From: Kutzneria sp. 744
Lineage (GTDB): Bacteria; Actinomycetota; Actinomycetes; Mycobacteriales; Pseudonocardiaceae
DNA length: 64,000 nt
Reading direction: 5' to 3'
NCBI RefSeq assembly: GCF_000568255.1
Contig: NZ_KK037166.1
Span: forward strand, 2,786,976 to 2,850,975
Positions 27,005 through 36,515 of the stretch are shown in pieces. Each line of letters starts with the position of its first letter. The stretch's first letter is position 1. The translations under genes were made by a program, and so were the position numbers. The notes under the pieces were generated by a model that had not been told where the DNA came from, did no database searches, and saw only the letters and a list, made by a program, of their open reading frames with translations.

Positions 27005-30000
27005 TGGCGGGTCCGTCCACTGTGCCTGGTCTCGACGCCGAGGGGGCCGACCTCGCCGGCTATCGCCTGGACCGCTTGGAGGTGTACAACTGGGGCACCT
27101 TCGACCAGCGGGTGTGGACATTCCACCCCGAGGGCCGCAACAGCCTGCTGACGGGCGACATCGGCTCCGGCAAGTCCACCATCGTGGACGCGATCACCAC
27201 GCTGCTGCTGCCCGCCCACCGCATCTCCTACAACAAGGCGGCCGGCGCCGAGGCGAAGGAGCGACACCTGCGGTCCTACGTCCTGGGCTACTACAAGGCC
27301 GAGCGCAACGAGGCGACCGGCGCCTCCCGACCGGTCGGACTGCGGGACCGGCGTGCGTTCTCGGTTGTCCTTGGCGTCTTCGTCAATCGCGGCTACGACT
27401 CGACGGTGACACTGGCGCAGGTGTTCTGGTTCCGCGACGCCTCCGTCGGCCAGCCCGACCGCTTCTTCGTTACCGCGGAGCGCGGCCTCACCATCGCGGG
27501 CGACTTCACCGAGTTCGGCGGGGACATCGCGGCGCTCAAGCGCAGGCTTCGTAAGCAGGACGTCCGCGTCCACGATCATTTTCCCGCCTACAGCAAGGAC
27601 TTCTGCCGGCGGCTGGGCATCGACTCCGAGCAGGCCATGGAGCTGTTCCACCAGACGGTGTCGATGAAGTCGGTCGGCAACCTCAACGACTTCGTCCGCT
27701 CGCACATGCTGGAGCCGTTCGACGCCGCCGACTGGACCGACCGGCTGGTCCGCCACTTCGAGGACCTGACCCGAGCGCACGAGGCGGTGCTCAAGGCCCG
27801 TACCCAGCTCACCCAGCTCGAACCGCTGCTCGCCGACTGCGACGCATACGACGAGTTCGACCGGCGGATCGGGGCGGCCAAGGCCGAACGCGACGCACTG
27901 CGGTTCTACTGCGCCGACCGGAAGGCGACGTTGCTCGACGCCCGGGTCGCCGCGCTCACCATCGAGATCGGCGCACATCAGACCGAACTGGACTCGACGA
28001 AAGGCGAACTCGATCGGTTGCGCCGTAAGGAAACGGACCTCACCGTGCGACGCGCGGGCTCCGGTGGCGACCGCATCGCCCAACTCGAAGCCGACATCGC
28101 GACCGAGGAGCAGGAACGCGACCGCCGGCAGGCACGGCACGCCCGTTACCACGAGTTGCTGGCGTCGGCGGCGTTGCCCGCCGTGACCGAGCCCGCCCAG
28201 TTCACCGCCCGGCAGCGCGACATCGCGGAGCTGGCAGGCTCCCTGGACCAGGCGCAGGCCGAGCTCCAGAACCAGCTCACCGATCTCACGGTCGAGCAGC
28301 GGGAACTCGACGGTGAGGCCAGGGAGCTGAACGCGGAGCTGCTCAGCCTGCGCGAGCGGCGCAGCAACATCCCCAAACGCAGTCTGGACGTGCGGGACAC
28401 GCTGTGTGCGGAGCTGAACGTCGACCCGGCCGCGCTCCCGTTCACCGGCGAGCTCATCCAGGTGCGCGCCGACTGCGCGGAGTGGGAAGGCGCGGCCGAG
28501 CGGCTGCTGCACGGCTTCGGCCTGTCCATGTTGGTGGACAGCGAGCACTACGACGCGGTGTCCGACTGGATCAACGACCGCCACCTCGGCGTCAAACTCG
28601 TCTACTACCGGGTGCCCCGACGTCAGGGCCCGACCGCGCCCTCCCCGCTGACCGAGCGGTCCCTGCGCACCAAGCTGGAGATCAAGGAGTCGCCGTTCTC
28701 GGACTGGCTGGACCGCGAACTGGCCCACCGCGCCGACTACGAGTGCGTGGACACCATGCTCGAGTTCCGGCGCGCCCCGAAGGCGATCACCAAGGCCGGG
28801 CAGATCAAAGGCGCTCGCGGCCGACACGAGAAGGACGACGCCCGTCGCATCGACGACCGCCGTCACTACGTGCTCGGCTGGGACAACCAGGCCAAGATGG
28901 ACACGCTGCTCGACCAGGCCAACCGGCTGCAACTCCGGTTGCGTGAGCTGGCCGTGCTGGCGGCCGGGGTCGGCAAGGACCTCGAGGACCGGCGCCGGCT
29001 CGCCACCACGCTCACCTTGCTGGCCGAGTTCGGCTCCTTCACCGAGGTCGACTGGCAGTCCTCGGTGAACCGCATCGCCGAGCTCGACGGCGAGAAGTGC
29101 GGCCTCGAACAGCAGTCGGACGAGTTGAAACGGCTCACCCAGGAGCTGGCGGCCGTCGGCGCACAGATCAAGAAGGCGGAAACCGCCCAGAGTGCGGCGC
29201 AAACGCGGCTCGGGAAGCTCAGCGGCCAGTGCGAAGACGCCGAGAGGCAACTGCGCGACACACGGAGCACCTTGGACGAGCCCGCGTGCGAGTCCGCACG
29301 GGCGTTTTTTCCCATGGTGGACAAGCGAGTCGCAGCCAGAAGCCTGGCCACCCCGGAGGACTGCGACGCCTGCCGCGTCGACGTGAACGAGGACATCACC
29401 ACGGAGATCGATCGACTCACCGGACGGCAGAACAAGGTCGCGAACCGGGTGACCGGAAAGATGAGCGACTTCCGCAAGGCGTATCCGCTGGAGACCGAGG
29501 ACTTCGACAACTCCGTGCAGTCCGCGGGTGAGTACCGGGCCCTGCACGGCCGGATCGCCTTGGACGACCTGCCCCGGTTCGAATCCGAGTTCAAGACCTA
29601 CCTCAACACCAACACCATCCGCGACATCGCCGGGTTCCACTCCCAGCTGACGAAGCAGGCCGACCTGATCAAGCGGCGGATCGAGACCATCAACGACTCG
29701 CTGGTGGACATCGACTACAACCCGGGCCGGTTCATCCGGCTCGAACCGCATCCCACGGTCAGCGTCGAGATCCGCGACTTCCGCAGGGAACTGCGGGACT
29801 GCACCAGCGGGTCCCTGCACGGCGACGAGTCGGACCAGTACTCCGAGCAGAAGTTCCTCCAGGTCAAGGCGCTCATCGAGCGGTTTCGGGGGCGGGAGGG
29901 CCAGACCGAGCCCGACCGGCTGTGGACCCGCCGGGTCACCGACGTGCGCAACTGGTTCACCTTCGCCGCGTCCGAGCGGTGGCGGGCCGACGACACCGAG

Positions 30001-30396
30001 CACGAGAACTACACCGATTCCGGCGGCAAGTCGGGCGGCCAGAAGGAGAAGCTGGCCTATACGATCCTGGCCGCGTCGCTGGCCTACCAGTTCAAGCTCG
30101 ACTGGGGCGCGCCGAAGTCGAAGACGTTCCGGTTCGTGGTGATCGACGAGGCATTCGGCCGGGGCTCGGACGAGTCGACGCGGTTCGCGCTCGACCTGTT
30201 CCGGCGCCTCGGCCTGCAACTGCTCATCGTCACGCCGTTGCAGAAGATCCACGTCATCGAGCCCTATGTCGCGGCGGTCGGATTCGTGGACAACCAGACC
30301 GGTGACTGCTCACGGGTGCAGACCCTGACCATTGAGGAGTACCACCGCCGCCAGCTCGCGCACGCCCTCGGGTCCACGTCGGCACGGGGTGACTGA
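27004..30396 (+). CDS. jetC: Wadjet anti-plasmid system SMC-like ATPase JetC
   Basis: This is an 1130-aa MukB-like SMC protein. The Walker A loop GDIGSGKS is at residues about 51-58, soon after the family opening [12 protein letters not shown]. Two long charged coiled-coil stretches flank a central hinge region (about residues 460-640). The C-terminal head carries the ABC signature [12 protein letters not shown] (about 1006-1017) and Walker B VVIDEAFG (about 1045-1052). It should hydrolyse ATP to extrude DNA loops and deliver small circular DNA to JetD. All motor motifs are intact, and it overlaps jetB and jetD by one base each. Confidence 0.95.
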   Translation: MAGPSTVPGLDAEGADLAGYRLDRLEVYNWGTFDQRVWTFHPEGRNSLLTGDIGSGKSTIVDAITTLLLPAHRISYNKAAGAEAKERHLRSYVLGYYKAERNEATGASRPVGLRDRRAFSVVLGVFVNRGYDSTVTLAQVFWFRDASVGQPDRFFVTAERGLTIAGDFTEFGGDIAALKRRLRKQDVRVHDHFPAYSKDFCRRLGIDSEQAMELFHQTVSMKSVGNLNDFVRSHMLEPFDAADWTDRLVRHFEDLTRAHEAVLKARTQLTQLEPLLADCDAYDEFDRRIGAAKAERDALRFYCADRKATLLDARVAALTIEIGAHQTELDSTKGELDRLRRKETDLTVRRAGSGGDRIAQLEADIATEEQERDRRQARHARYHELLASAALPAVTEPAQFTARQRDIAELAGSLDQAQAELQNQLTDLTVEQRELDGEARELNAELLSLRERRSNIPKRSLDVRDTLCAELNVDPAALPFTGELIQVRADCAEWEGAAERLLHGFGLSMLVDSEHYDAVSDWINDRHLGVKLVYYRVPRRQGPTAPSPLTERSLRTKLEIKESPFSDWLDRELAHRADYECVDTMLEFRRAPKAITKAGQIKGARGRHEKDDARRIDDRRHYVLGWDNQAKMDTLLDQANRLQLRLRELAVLAAGVGKDLEDRRRLATTLTLLAEFGSFTEVDWQSSVNRIAELDGEKCGLEQQSDELKRLTQELAAVGAQIKKAETAQSAAQTRLGKLSGQCEDAERQLRDTRSTLDEPACESARAFFPMVDKRVAARSLATPEDCDACRVDVNEDITTEIDRLTGRQNKVANRVTGKMSDFRKAYPLETEDFDNSVQSAGEYRALHGRIALDDLPRFESEFKTYLNTNTIRDIAGFHSQLTKQADLIKRRIETINDSLVDIDYNPGRFIRLEPHPTVSVEIRDFRRELRDCTSGSLHGDESDQYSEQKFLQVKALIERFRGREGQTEPDRLWTRRVTDVRNWFTFAASERWRADDTEHENYTDSGGKSGGQKEKLAYTILAASLAYQFKLDWGAPKSKTFRFVVIDEAFGRGSDESTRFALDLFRRLGLQLLIVTPLQKIHVIEPYVAAVGFVDNQTGDCSRVQTLTIEEYHRRQLAHALGSTSARGD

Positions 30397-31592
30397 TGGC
30401 GGCAGCCTCCGCCTGGACCGTGCCCGGTGACGTCGTGAGCAGGCTGCGGCGACGTTGGGACCGGGGCGAGTTGCTGTCCCGGCTCGCGTCGGGTGCCCCG
30501 TGGGAGCCGCTGGCAGTCGGCCTGCGCGGGCCGAGCGCACAGGACACCGCCGCGCGCTTCGACGAGGCGCGAGCCTGGATCGACCAGTGGCGCAGGGCCC
30601 GGCATCTCCGGGTCGAGACGCGCACGGTCGGCGGCCGTGTCCTGGGCGCGAACGAGCTACCCGCTCGGGCCTGGGTCGACTCCTACGAGCAGTTGTGGGC
30701 CGCGCTTGGCGTCCACGCCGAGGTTCGAACCTTCATGGGCCTGCTGGACACGACCCGGCGACGGGCACCGGCGATCGCCGACTGGATGGTCGTCAAGCCG
30801 ATGGAGGTGCTCGGCCACCAGGGCGGCTGGACCCGACTGGTCAACACCGTGCTGTGGATCGACGCGCACGCCCGTCCCGACATGTATCTGCGGCAGGTCG
30901 ACGTGCCCGGCGTCGACACCAAGTTCATCGAGCGCCATCGCACGATCCTGGCCGCGTTGCTGGACCGGCAACTCCCGGAGCACCGGGTCGACCGCACCAG
31001 GCCACCGTCTGACTTCGCCGGGCGGTACCAGTTTCGCGCCAAACCCGCGTATGTCCGGTTCCGTCGGCTGTCGGACGGCGACGGCTTCAGCGAACTCGCC
31101 GTCAGAGTGCCCGAACTGGCCGACCGGCCGCCCACGGCGCGCACCGTGTTCGTCGTCGAGAACGAGGTCAGCTACCTGGCCTTCCCGCCCGTGGCGGACG
31201 CTGTCGTGATCTTCGGCGAGGGCTACGCCGCCTCCCGGCTGGAACCATTGCGGTGGCTGGCCGGCAAGAACCTCGTCTACTGGGGCGACATCGACACCCA
31301 CGGCTTCGCGATCCTCAACCGGGTGCGCCAGACTTTCGGCCACTGCCGGTCCATGCTCATGGACCGGGCCACGCTCCTCGCGCACGAAAGCCACTGGGTC
31401 GACGAGCCCAGCCCGGTCAGCGGCTACCTGGAGGCACTGCTGCCCAACGAAGCCGCGCTCTACAACGACTTGGTCGAAGACGCCCTCGGCCGTGCGGTGC
31501 GCCTCGAACAGGAACGCGTCTCCTACGCCGCCGTCGAACACGCCGCGGCAGCGCACGGCTCCACGATGCAGGACAGTCCCAAGCGGCCATAG
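30396..31592 (+). CDS. jetD: Wadjet anti-plasmid nuclease JetD (DUF3322/DUF2220)
   Basis: This is a 398-aa TOPRIM nuclease subunit related to topoisomerase VI A/Spo11. The N-terminal arm and CAP-like winged-helix region (about 1-240) are followed by the TOPRIM core, with the acidic FVVENEVSYLAF (about residues 252-263) and YWGDIDTHGF (295-304) providing Glu and D-x-D metal ligands. JetD cuts the DNA entrapped by JetABC, linearising plasmids. The motif set is complete, so the system should be active. The start overlaps the jetC stop. It is the last gene before a stem-loop and the right-hand repeats. Confidence 0.93.
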   Translation: MAAASAWTVPGDVVSRLRRRWDRGELLSRLASGAPWEPLAVGLRGPSAQDTAARFDEARAWIDQWRRARHLRVETRTVGGRVLGANELPARAWVDSYEQLWAALGVHAEVRTFMGLLDTTRRRAPAIADWMVVKPMEVLGHQGGWTRLVNTVLWIDAHARPDMYLRQVDVPGVDTKFIERHRTILAALLDRQLPEHRVDRTRPPSDFAGRYQFRAKPAYVRFRRLSDGDGFSELAVRVPELADRPPTARTVFVVENEVSYLAFPPVADAVVIFGEGYAASRLEPLRWLAGKNLVYWGDIDTHGFAILNRVRQTFGHCRSMLMDRATLLAHESHWVDEPSPVSGYLEALLPNEAALYNDLVEDALGRAVRLEQERVSYAAVEHAAAAHGSTMQDSPKRP

Positions 31593-31645
31593 TCGGCGCG
31601 TGAGAATCGCGGTCGGGGAGCAGCGCGGGGAGCAGACTGGCGCGC

Positions 31646-31680
31646 TCAACGGCCCTGAACCGCATTCAACGGCTCTGAAC
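31646..31680 (+). repeat. two copies of the TCAACGGCCCTGAAC motif, right end
   Basis: An exact copy of the left motif lies at 31646-31660 and a one-mismatch copy (TCAACGGCTCTGAAC) at 31666-31680, 20 bases apart. They lie 50-90 bases inside the right 17-bp repeat and are candidate recombinase arm sites. Confidence 0.5.
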
Positions 31681-31686
31681 AGACCC

Positions 31687-31725
31687 GCGCCGACCTGTAG
31701 AAATGACATTTCCGCAGGTCGGCGC
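31687..31725. terminator. 11-bp stem-loop after jetD
   Basis: GCGCCGACCTG (31687-31697) pairs with CAGGTCGGCGC (31715-31725). The 17-base loop itself contains a small AAATG/CATTT inverted repeat. It lies 94 bases after the jetD stop and is a plausible operon terminator, or part of the recombination site. Confidence 0.55.
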
Positions 31726-31732
31726 ACTATGT

Positions 31733-31749
31733 CGTCCTTGGTTCACACC
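31733..31749 (+). repeat. 17-bp direct repeat, right copy (candidate attR)
   Basis: CGTCCTTGGTTCACACC is identical to the left copy at 22900-22916. The last nine bases of the repeat merge into the anticodon region of a tRNA-Val-like 3' half, consistent with integration at a tRNA gene. Confidence 0.6.
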
Positions 31750-31782
31750 GAAGAGGTCACTGGTTCGATCCCAGTATCGCCC
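31741..31782 (+). tRNA. tRNA-Val(CAC)-like 3' half, remnant
   Basis: The sequence TTCACAC reads as an anticodon loop with CAC. It is followed by CCGAA (3' anticodon strand), a variable loop, a perfect T stem-loop (ACTGG-TTCGATC-CCAGT) and ATCGCCC, the 3' strand of a GGGCGAT acceptor stem. No 5' half (acceptor, D-arm) precedes it, and the 5' anticodon strand is imperfect. It is therefore a non-functional partial copy, most simply the trace of an element that used tRNA-Val as attachment site. It carries no encoded CCA end. Confidence 0.6.
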
Positions 31783-31863
31783 TGTGCGCGCCGAGAACTA
31801 CATCCGCGCAGGTGACCAGGCATCGGCCTGATGCCTGGTCACCGTCCAGCATGATCGCGGCTC

Positions 31864-32290
31864 GTGCTGATCCGCTTCGCCCACCTCACCGTCATCCAAG
31901 CCTTCGCCGTGCTACGACTGTCGCGCAAGACCGACTGCGAGAAGGGCATCGAGATCCTTGCGTTACGCCATCAACTCACGGTCTTGCACAGACAACTCGG
32001 CAATCGGCGCCTACAACTGCGCCCTGAGGACAGGGCATTGCTCGCTGCCCTGCTCGTGCCCCTGGCCCGCACAACGTTGCACCGACTCCGGCTGTTCGTC
32101 AGCCCGGACACAGTGCTGCGATGACATCGGGACCTGGTGAAACGCCGCCACGCCCGTGCAAGCAAGCACCGTAGGCCCGGGCGTCCGCGCACGGTCGCCT
32201 CGATCCGCCGCCTCGTCCTGCGCCTGGCAACCGAGAACCCCTCCAGGGGTTACCGGCGCAGGTCGGCGCGCACCGCGGCGACTGACGCGA
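31864..32290 (+). pseudogene. IS3/rve-type integrase remnant with nonsense mutation
   Basis: GTG 31864 opens LIRFAHLTVIQAFAVLRL ... EILALRHQLTVLHRQL and continues LVPLARTTLHRLRLFVSPDTVLR to an in-frame TGA at 32122-32124. The same frame then carries on as HRDLVKRRHARASKH ... GRPRTVASIRRLVLRLATENPSRGYRR, the next part of the family, so the TGA replaces a Trp codon. The gene is cut off before the catalytic core, about 32290. Its first bases match the remnant at 20848. Confidence 0.75.
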
Positions 32291-32304
32291 CGGCGGGGCG
32301 ATTT

Positions 32305-33390
32305 CTATTGCAGGGCATGGGTTGGATCGCTCAACCAACGGCGGAGTTCGGCGTACACGCGGGGATGGCGTAACAGGGCCGAGTGGCTGATGCCGCCGAA
32401 GGTGTGGCGGTCGGCCTCCTGGGTGGGATCGGTCGCGCTCGCCGGCGTGACGAGCAGATCGCCGAACAGTCGACCGCGCCAGCTGCCGGGATCCAGGGCG
32501 AGGGTGGCGGCGACGAACAGCTGGCGTCCGGACGGCGCCGGGTGCGAGTCGGCGGGAAGGCCGTGGCGCAGGTCCTTGATGCCGGTGCTGCGCAGGGTGA
32601 ACAGCGCCGCGAGTGGCGCGGACTCGGAGAACCAGCCCAGTGCGCGTCCGACGAGCTCGGCCGCGCGTTCGACGTCGGATCCCTGGTGCGGCGTGCCGAG
32701 GCAGACGACCTCGCCGAGAGCCGGCAGCCAGGCCAACCGTCCGGCAACTGCGTGGCGGACGGCGCTGCGGGCGACCAGGCCGCCCATCGAGTGACCGATC
32801 AGGGAGAGTCGTTCGACCGGGACCGGCCAGTCGGCGGTGACGTCGGCGAGCAGTGCCGCAAGTTCCTGTCCGTTCTCGGTGACCGACCGACCGCTGTTGT
32901 AGCGCACGTACAGCACGGACGCGCCGAGGTCTTCGGTGAGGCGCCGACCGAAGTCGGTCCGGTCGGCGGCGTCTCCGTGCTGCCACCATTCCTCGTTCTC
33001 CACCAAGCCATGGATCATCACGATGACGTGGCGTGACGGGTGGGGATAGCGATCGGCGAGGGCGGTCGTCGGCAGGTCCGCGCCCTGGTGGCGCAGCCGC
33101 ATCGGCGTCGCTAGTGCGGCGTATCGACCGGTGAGGCTGTCGCCGACGGCTCCGTTGAGCGCGGCGGCGGCGCGCCGGCCGACGACGGTGGCCTGTAGTG
33201 GGTGGTAGTGCCGGCCGACTCCGGTGGCAGTGAGCGCCAGATCGGCCACTGCGCCGGCGATAGTGACACCGGCGTCGACGCAGCCGTAGACGAAGCCCGA
33301 GATGGCCGGCAACACGGGCGCGGCGATAGCTCGATGAGTGCGGGAGACCAGGCCCACGACGCCGCTGGCCGCGTCGAACAGCAGCCGCAC
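32305..33390 (-). CDS. alpha/beta hydrolase, PGAP1/lipase-like
   Basis: This is a 361-aa hydrolase. The oxyanion region HVIVMIHGL (about residues 120-128), the nucleophile elbow LIGHSMGGLVAR with Ser near residue 198, and a later CLGTPHQGSDVE match esterases/lipases of the PGAP1-like group. The last His (DRHTFGGISHSALLRHP) completes a triad. The N-terminal 100 residues include a weakly hydrophobic helix (LPAISGFVYGCVDAGVTIAGAVADLALTA) that may touch membrane. GTG 33390 is the only in-frame start. The substrate is unknown, probably an acyl ester. Probably monocistronic. Confidence 0.8.
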   Translation of the reverse strand: MRLLFDAASGVVGLVSRTHRAIAAPVLPAISGFVYGCVDAGVTIAGAVADLALTATGVGRHYHPLQATVVGRRAAAALNGAVGDSLTGRYAALATPMRLRHQGADLPTTALADRYPHPSRHVIVMIHGLVENEEWWQHGDAADRTDFGRRLTEDLGASVLYVRYNSGRSVTENGQELAALLADVTADWPVPVERLSLIGHSMGGLVARSAVRHAVAGRLAWLPALGEVVCLGTPHQGSDVERAAELVGRALGWFSESAPLAALFTLRSTGIKDLRHGLPADSHPAPSGRQLFVAATLALDPGSWRGRLFGDLLVTPASATDPTQEADRHTFGGISHSALLRHPRVYAELRRWLSDPTHALQ

Positions 33391-34036
33391 GGCCGTCGTC
33401 AGCTCATCGATCGGCTCGTCGTCGGCGGCGATGGGCCCTCACCTCCGGCACCGGGGAGTCCCACAGTACCGGCCGACGCCCTCGCCGCCCAGACGCACTT
33501 AGGTGATCGACAATTCAAGCCTGGGCCAGGTGCTGACCGCGCGGCCGCACGTCCGTGGGATTCTCCAGCCACTCATCCGCGTCGATGGAGCGGGCGCTGA
33601 CCGACGTGGGGCGCCTAGGTGACTCAACCCGTGTCGTGAACGCATTCCCGGGTCCCACGAGCGATTTTCACTCAAACGTACGAAGAATGAAAGGTAAACC
33701 GCTTCCTTCACGGACGACCAGGTCGACTGTCACCGCCAGCGGGGTGGACTCGGAATGATCCGCTCGACCGGTTCGCCAAGCAGGTCCCACGCCTGGTACC
33801 CAACCGAGCATCTGTTGCACCGTGCCCTGCCGCTTCTTCAACGCATTCGCGTACGCCGTGCCCATCCGGCCGCCGCCATTGGCCACAACGAACCCGTCAG
33901 CGCTGTCGAGACGGCGCACGACACCCTCGCGCATCACGCTGACCTCGGCCGGATGGTTGATGGCACTTTCAGCACGGTCGCCGAACCGCCGCGACGGCGT
34001 CCGATGGCTATCCCCGAGTTGGCACATCACCTCGGG
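33391..34036. other. intergenic region with a possible 88-codon frame
   Basis: These 646 bases have no recognised gene. On the minus strand 33934-33668 reads MREGVVRRLDSADGFVVANG and on for 88 codons, with G/C-biased third positions in its first half only. It could be a small gene or the decayed end of one, and I could not identify it. Confidence 0.3.
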
Positions 34037-34690
34037 TCAGGCCCGGGCCAGGGTGAACGACGAGACGCCGGCCGCGTTCTCGACCGAGTACCGGTTGGCG
34101 GCGGTGCTCCAGCCCGGTGTGGTCAGCGCCGTGGAGCCCGCGATGCCGGTGTGTACCGCGCCGTCGATGGTGGCCTCTCCGGCGCCGCCGGCGAACAGCA
34201 CCCGCGCCTGGACCTGACTGGGCAGCCGGACCTCGAAGCTGGACGCGCCACCAGTCATCCGCACCGGCACGGTGCCCCGCGGCGGTGGCAGCACGGCGGT
34301 GATCCGGCCGGCTCCGGCGCCCAGGTCGAGTTCGGAGAGCCGGCCGCCGGACAGATCGACGTTCTCCTCGGTGGCTCCGCCGTCCAGCGCGATCCGCCAC
34401 GACACGGCGGAGTTCAAGTCGATGACCACGTTCCCCGGCCCGCCCGGCCGCACCGACACCCGCATCACGTCGCCCTGCACCTCGACCTGGGCCGGGTCCT
34501 GAGCCCGGTACAGCGCGGTCCCCAGGTCCGCCGAGCGCACGAGCACCGAGCTCGCGCCGCCGACCACGTCCAGTTCCGCGGCGTGCCGGCCTTCCACACC
34601 GACGGGTTGCGCTCCGATCGGACGCATCACCGTCTGGCTGGAGCAACCCGCGAGCAGTAGGCATACCGGAATGAGCAGAATTTTCCGCAC
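34037..34690 (-). CDS. lipoprotein with beta-rich repeat domain
   Basis: This is a 217-aa lipoprotein. GTG 34690 opens a short signal peptide, VRKILLIPVCLLLAGC, whose lipobox LLAGC is typical of lipidation at Cys 16. The mature protein is rich in Gly/Ala/Val, with repeated short strands (DVVGGASSVLV, RMTGGASSFEVRLP, NAAGVSSFTLARA) that resemble the toast-rack/DUF4097-type beta repeat of envelope-stress proteins. No enzyme motif is present. The open frame extends upstream to 34828, but the extension is not signal-like. Exported to the outer face of the membrane. Confidence 0.65.
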   Translation of the reverse strand: MRKILLIPVCLLLAGCSSQTVMRPIGAQPVGVEGRHAAELDVVGGASSVLVRSADLGTALYRAQDPAQVEVQGDVMRVSVRPGGPGNVVIDLNSAVSWRIALDGGATEENVDLSGGRLSELDLGAGAGRITAVLPPPRGTVPVRMTGGASSFEVRLPSQVQARVLFAGGAGEATIDGAVHTGIAGSTALTTPGWSTAANRYSVENAAGVSSFTLARA

Positions 34691-34831
34691 CTGCGGTGAT
34701 TTCCCACCGGCCGTCGTCGTCAAACCAGGCTCAGCCGTGACTGGAGGCCGCTCGTCGGCAGCTGGGCGTCGCGTGGTCGCGGGCCAGGTCACCGACCAAG
34801 CGGGCCATCGCCCCTGAGCACCTGACAACGC

Positions 34832-35083
34832 TCACATCGCGGCGGCCGTCGATGCCGCCAGATCGCGCTCGGTGGCGAGGCTGCCGGGCTGGGCCAGCCA
34901 GATCGAGGCGGTGCCGTCAGCGTCGATGACCTCGTCGGCGATCCCATCCAGGTGGTGGCGGGTCTGAGCATCGGCAGGCAAGGCGGCGAGGCGGTCGGAG
35001 GTCTGAGCGACACCGAGCCGCTTGTGCTTGCGCCAGATGGTGATCCGGGGCGTGGAGGGGCTCGCGCGGATCCGGTAGGACAG
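34832..35083 (-). pseudogene. ChrB-like protein remnant
   Basis: The minus strand encodes LSYRIRASPSTPRITIWRK, HKRLGVAQTSDRLAALPAD, and AQPGSLATERDLAAS before a stop at 34832. This resembles the N-terminal domain of ChrB-type chromate-resistance regulators (Y-R-x-P-S ... W-R-x-L-K-R-LG ... ALP). It lacks a start codon and the C-terminal domain, and abuts a plus-strand remnant at 35083. Confidence 0.5.
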
Positions 35084-35408
35084 TCAGCCTGGACGCCCAG
35101 TGCGGGTTGCTGTTCGTCGCGCACCTGGGCGCCAGCGAGGTCGTGGAGATCGACGTGCAGGAAAACAAGGCGCTGCGCACGATCTCGGATCTGTCGCAGG
35201 TGCCGGGCGTGCTCGTGGTGCCGGCGCTGCGCCGCGTACGCCCTCGCCACCGGTGCCAACCAGGTCGTCACGCTGAACGAGGACACCCGCGGGGTGATCA
35301 ACCACGCCCCAACTCGTGACTATCCCGATGGGCTGGCCTACGACCCGCGTCGCAACGCGGTGTGCCTCACGTGTCCACCCGTTCGCAACCTCTCCTGGCA
35401 GTACAGCT
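35083..35408 (+). pseudogene. YncE-like beta-propeller remnant, frameshifted
   Basis: The first frame gives VSLDAQCGLLFVAHLGASEV and VEIDVQENKALRTISDL. A break near 35236-35245 moves the match to another frame, ALATGANQVVTLNEDTRGVI, then DYPDGLAYDPRRNAVCLT. These are blades of a YncE/SMP-30-like quinoprotein-type propeller. Both ends are missing. Confidence 0.6.
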
Positions 35409-35790
35409 AGTCGGTGCGCACCGGGTCGCCGTTCGCGGACTCGGCCAACTCGTCGAGCACCCGCCAGAGCGAAGCCGCCTCCCGGGGGCGGCAGATCGCG
35501 AGGTCCGGCAGGACGGGATCGCGCTGGTTGTACCGCAGTGGAAGGTTGTGGATGCGACGGACACTCAGGCCGCTGGCCGCGGCGACCGCCACTGGCGCGG
35601 CGGAGTCCCACTCGTAGTGGCCGCCCGCGTGCACGTACGCCGTCGCCGCCCCGGTCAGCACGGCCGCAGTCTTCGCCTTGGCTGAACCTATCGGCAGGAC
35701 TGCGGCTGCCCATCGCGCCAAGAACGCGGGCAGGAGCGCCGGCGGGCGCGAACGGCTGACAACGACGGTGCGGGCAGGATCCGTGCCGAT
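35407..35790 (-). pseudogene. CysQ-like 3'(2'),5'-bisphosphate nucleotidase fragment
   Basis: The frame reads GSAKAKTAAVLTGAATAYVH, then AGGHYEWDSAAPVAVA, LRYNQ and DPVLPDLAICRP. This is the C-terminal third of an inositol-monophosphatase-fold CysQ, including the WD(S)AAP metal-binding motif. The N-terminal catalytic half (GxxDxT, DPIDGT) is absent. It is 1-2 bases from the end of the propeller remnant on the other strand. Confidence 0.7.
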
Positions 35791-35849
35791 CCACGGCAGC
35801 CGCCAGGTCGACAACACGGTGCCCAGCCCGCGCGAGGGCCATGGAGGCG

Positions 35850-36515
35850 TCCGGCAGCAGCGCGGTCAACCGGCTCGCCTCCCCGGACGGCGGCCAGCCA
35901 GCCCACCGTGACGTACGGGATCTCCAGCTCGTCGACGCCCAGGTCGAGGACGAGCCGGTCGATGTCGGCGAGGATGGCGTCGAACTGGTCGCCGGCCTGT
36001 CGCTCCAGGATGCCGTGTGACCGCCGCGCCGCCAGCCAGTCGTCGACCGCCACGCGGTGCAGCACCGGCTCCCGTAACACCTCGGGACGCTCGAACAGGC
36101 CGCTGGCCTCGATGACCGGCGCTTGGTCCTCCCGGCGCACGCCGTAGCCGTAGTCCGGGATCCTCCCTTGATCAGCTCTTCGACCCGCTGCTGCAACGGG
36201 TCGGTGAGGTCGCGGTGGTTCCACACGCAGGCGAACCAGCCCGGCCGGCGCAGGGATGCGGGCAGTCTCCCGCAGCGCGGCCGGTCGGTCGGTGGTGGCG
36301 AAGGACGAGCCGAAGGTGACCAGGTCGTAGCGGTCGGCCGGCAGGCCGGTGTCCTCGCCGACGCCGACGTGCCAGGTGAGTCGGTGTCGGCGGTGCGGCG
36401 GATGCGGATCTCGCGCATGGCCTCGTTCGGCTCGACGGCGTCGATGACGCATCCCCGGGCGACGAGGTCGACGGTCAGGTGGGCGTTGCCGGCGCCGATG
36501 TCGGCGACCCGGGGA
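35850..36515 (-). pseudogene. SAM-dependent methyltransferase remnant, multiple frameshifts
   Basis: In one frame PRVADIGAGNAHLTVDL and DAVEPNEAMRE give the SAM-binding loop. In a second frame TWHVGVGEDTGLPADRYDLV follows. WFACVWNHRDLTDPLQQRV reads back in the first frame, and the tail VDELEIPYVTVGWLAAV in the second. This is a class I methyltransferase with at least two frame changes and no N-terminus. It is fused upstream to the radical SAM fragment. Confidence 0.65.

Noticed and set aside
26968-30252. A 1094-codon minus-strand open frame
   Set aside because: It mirrors jetC, a common artefact of GC-rich codon bias.
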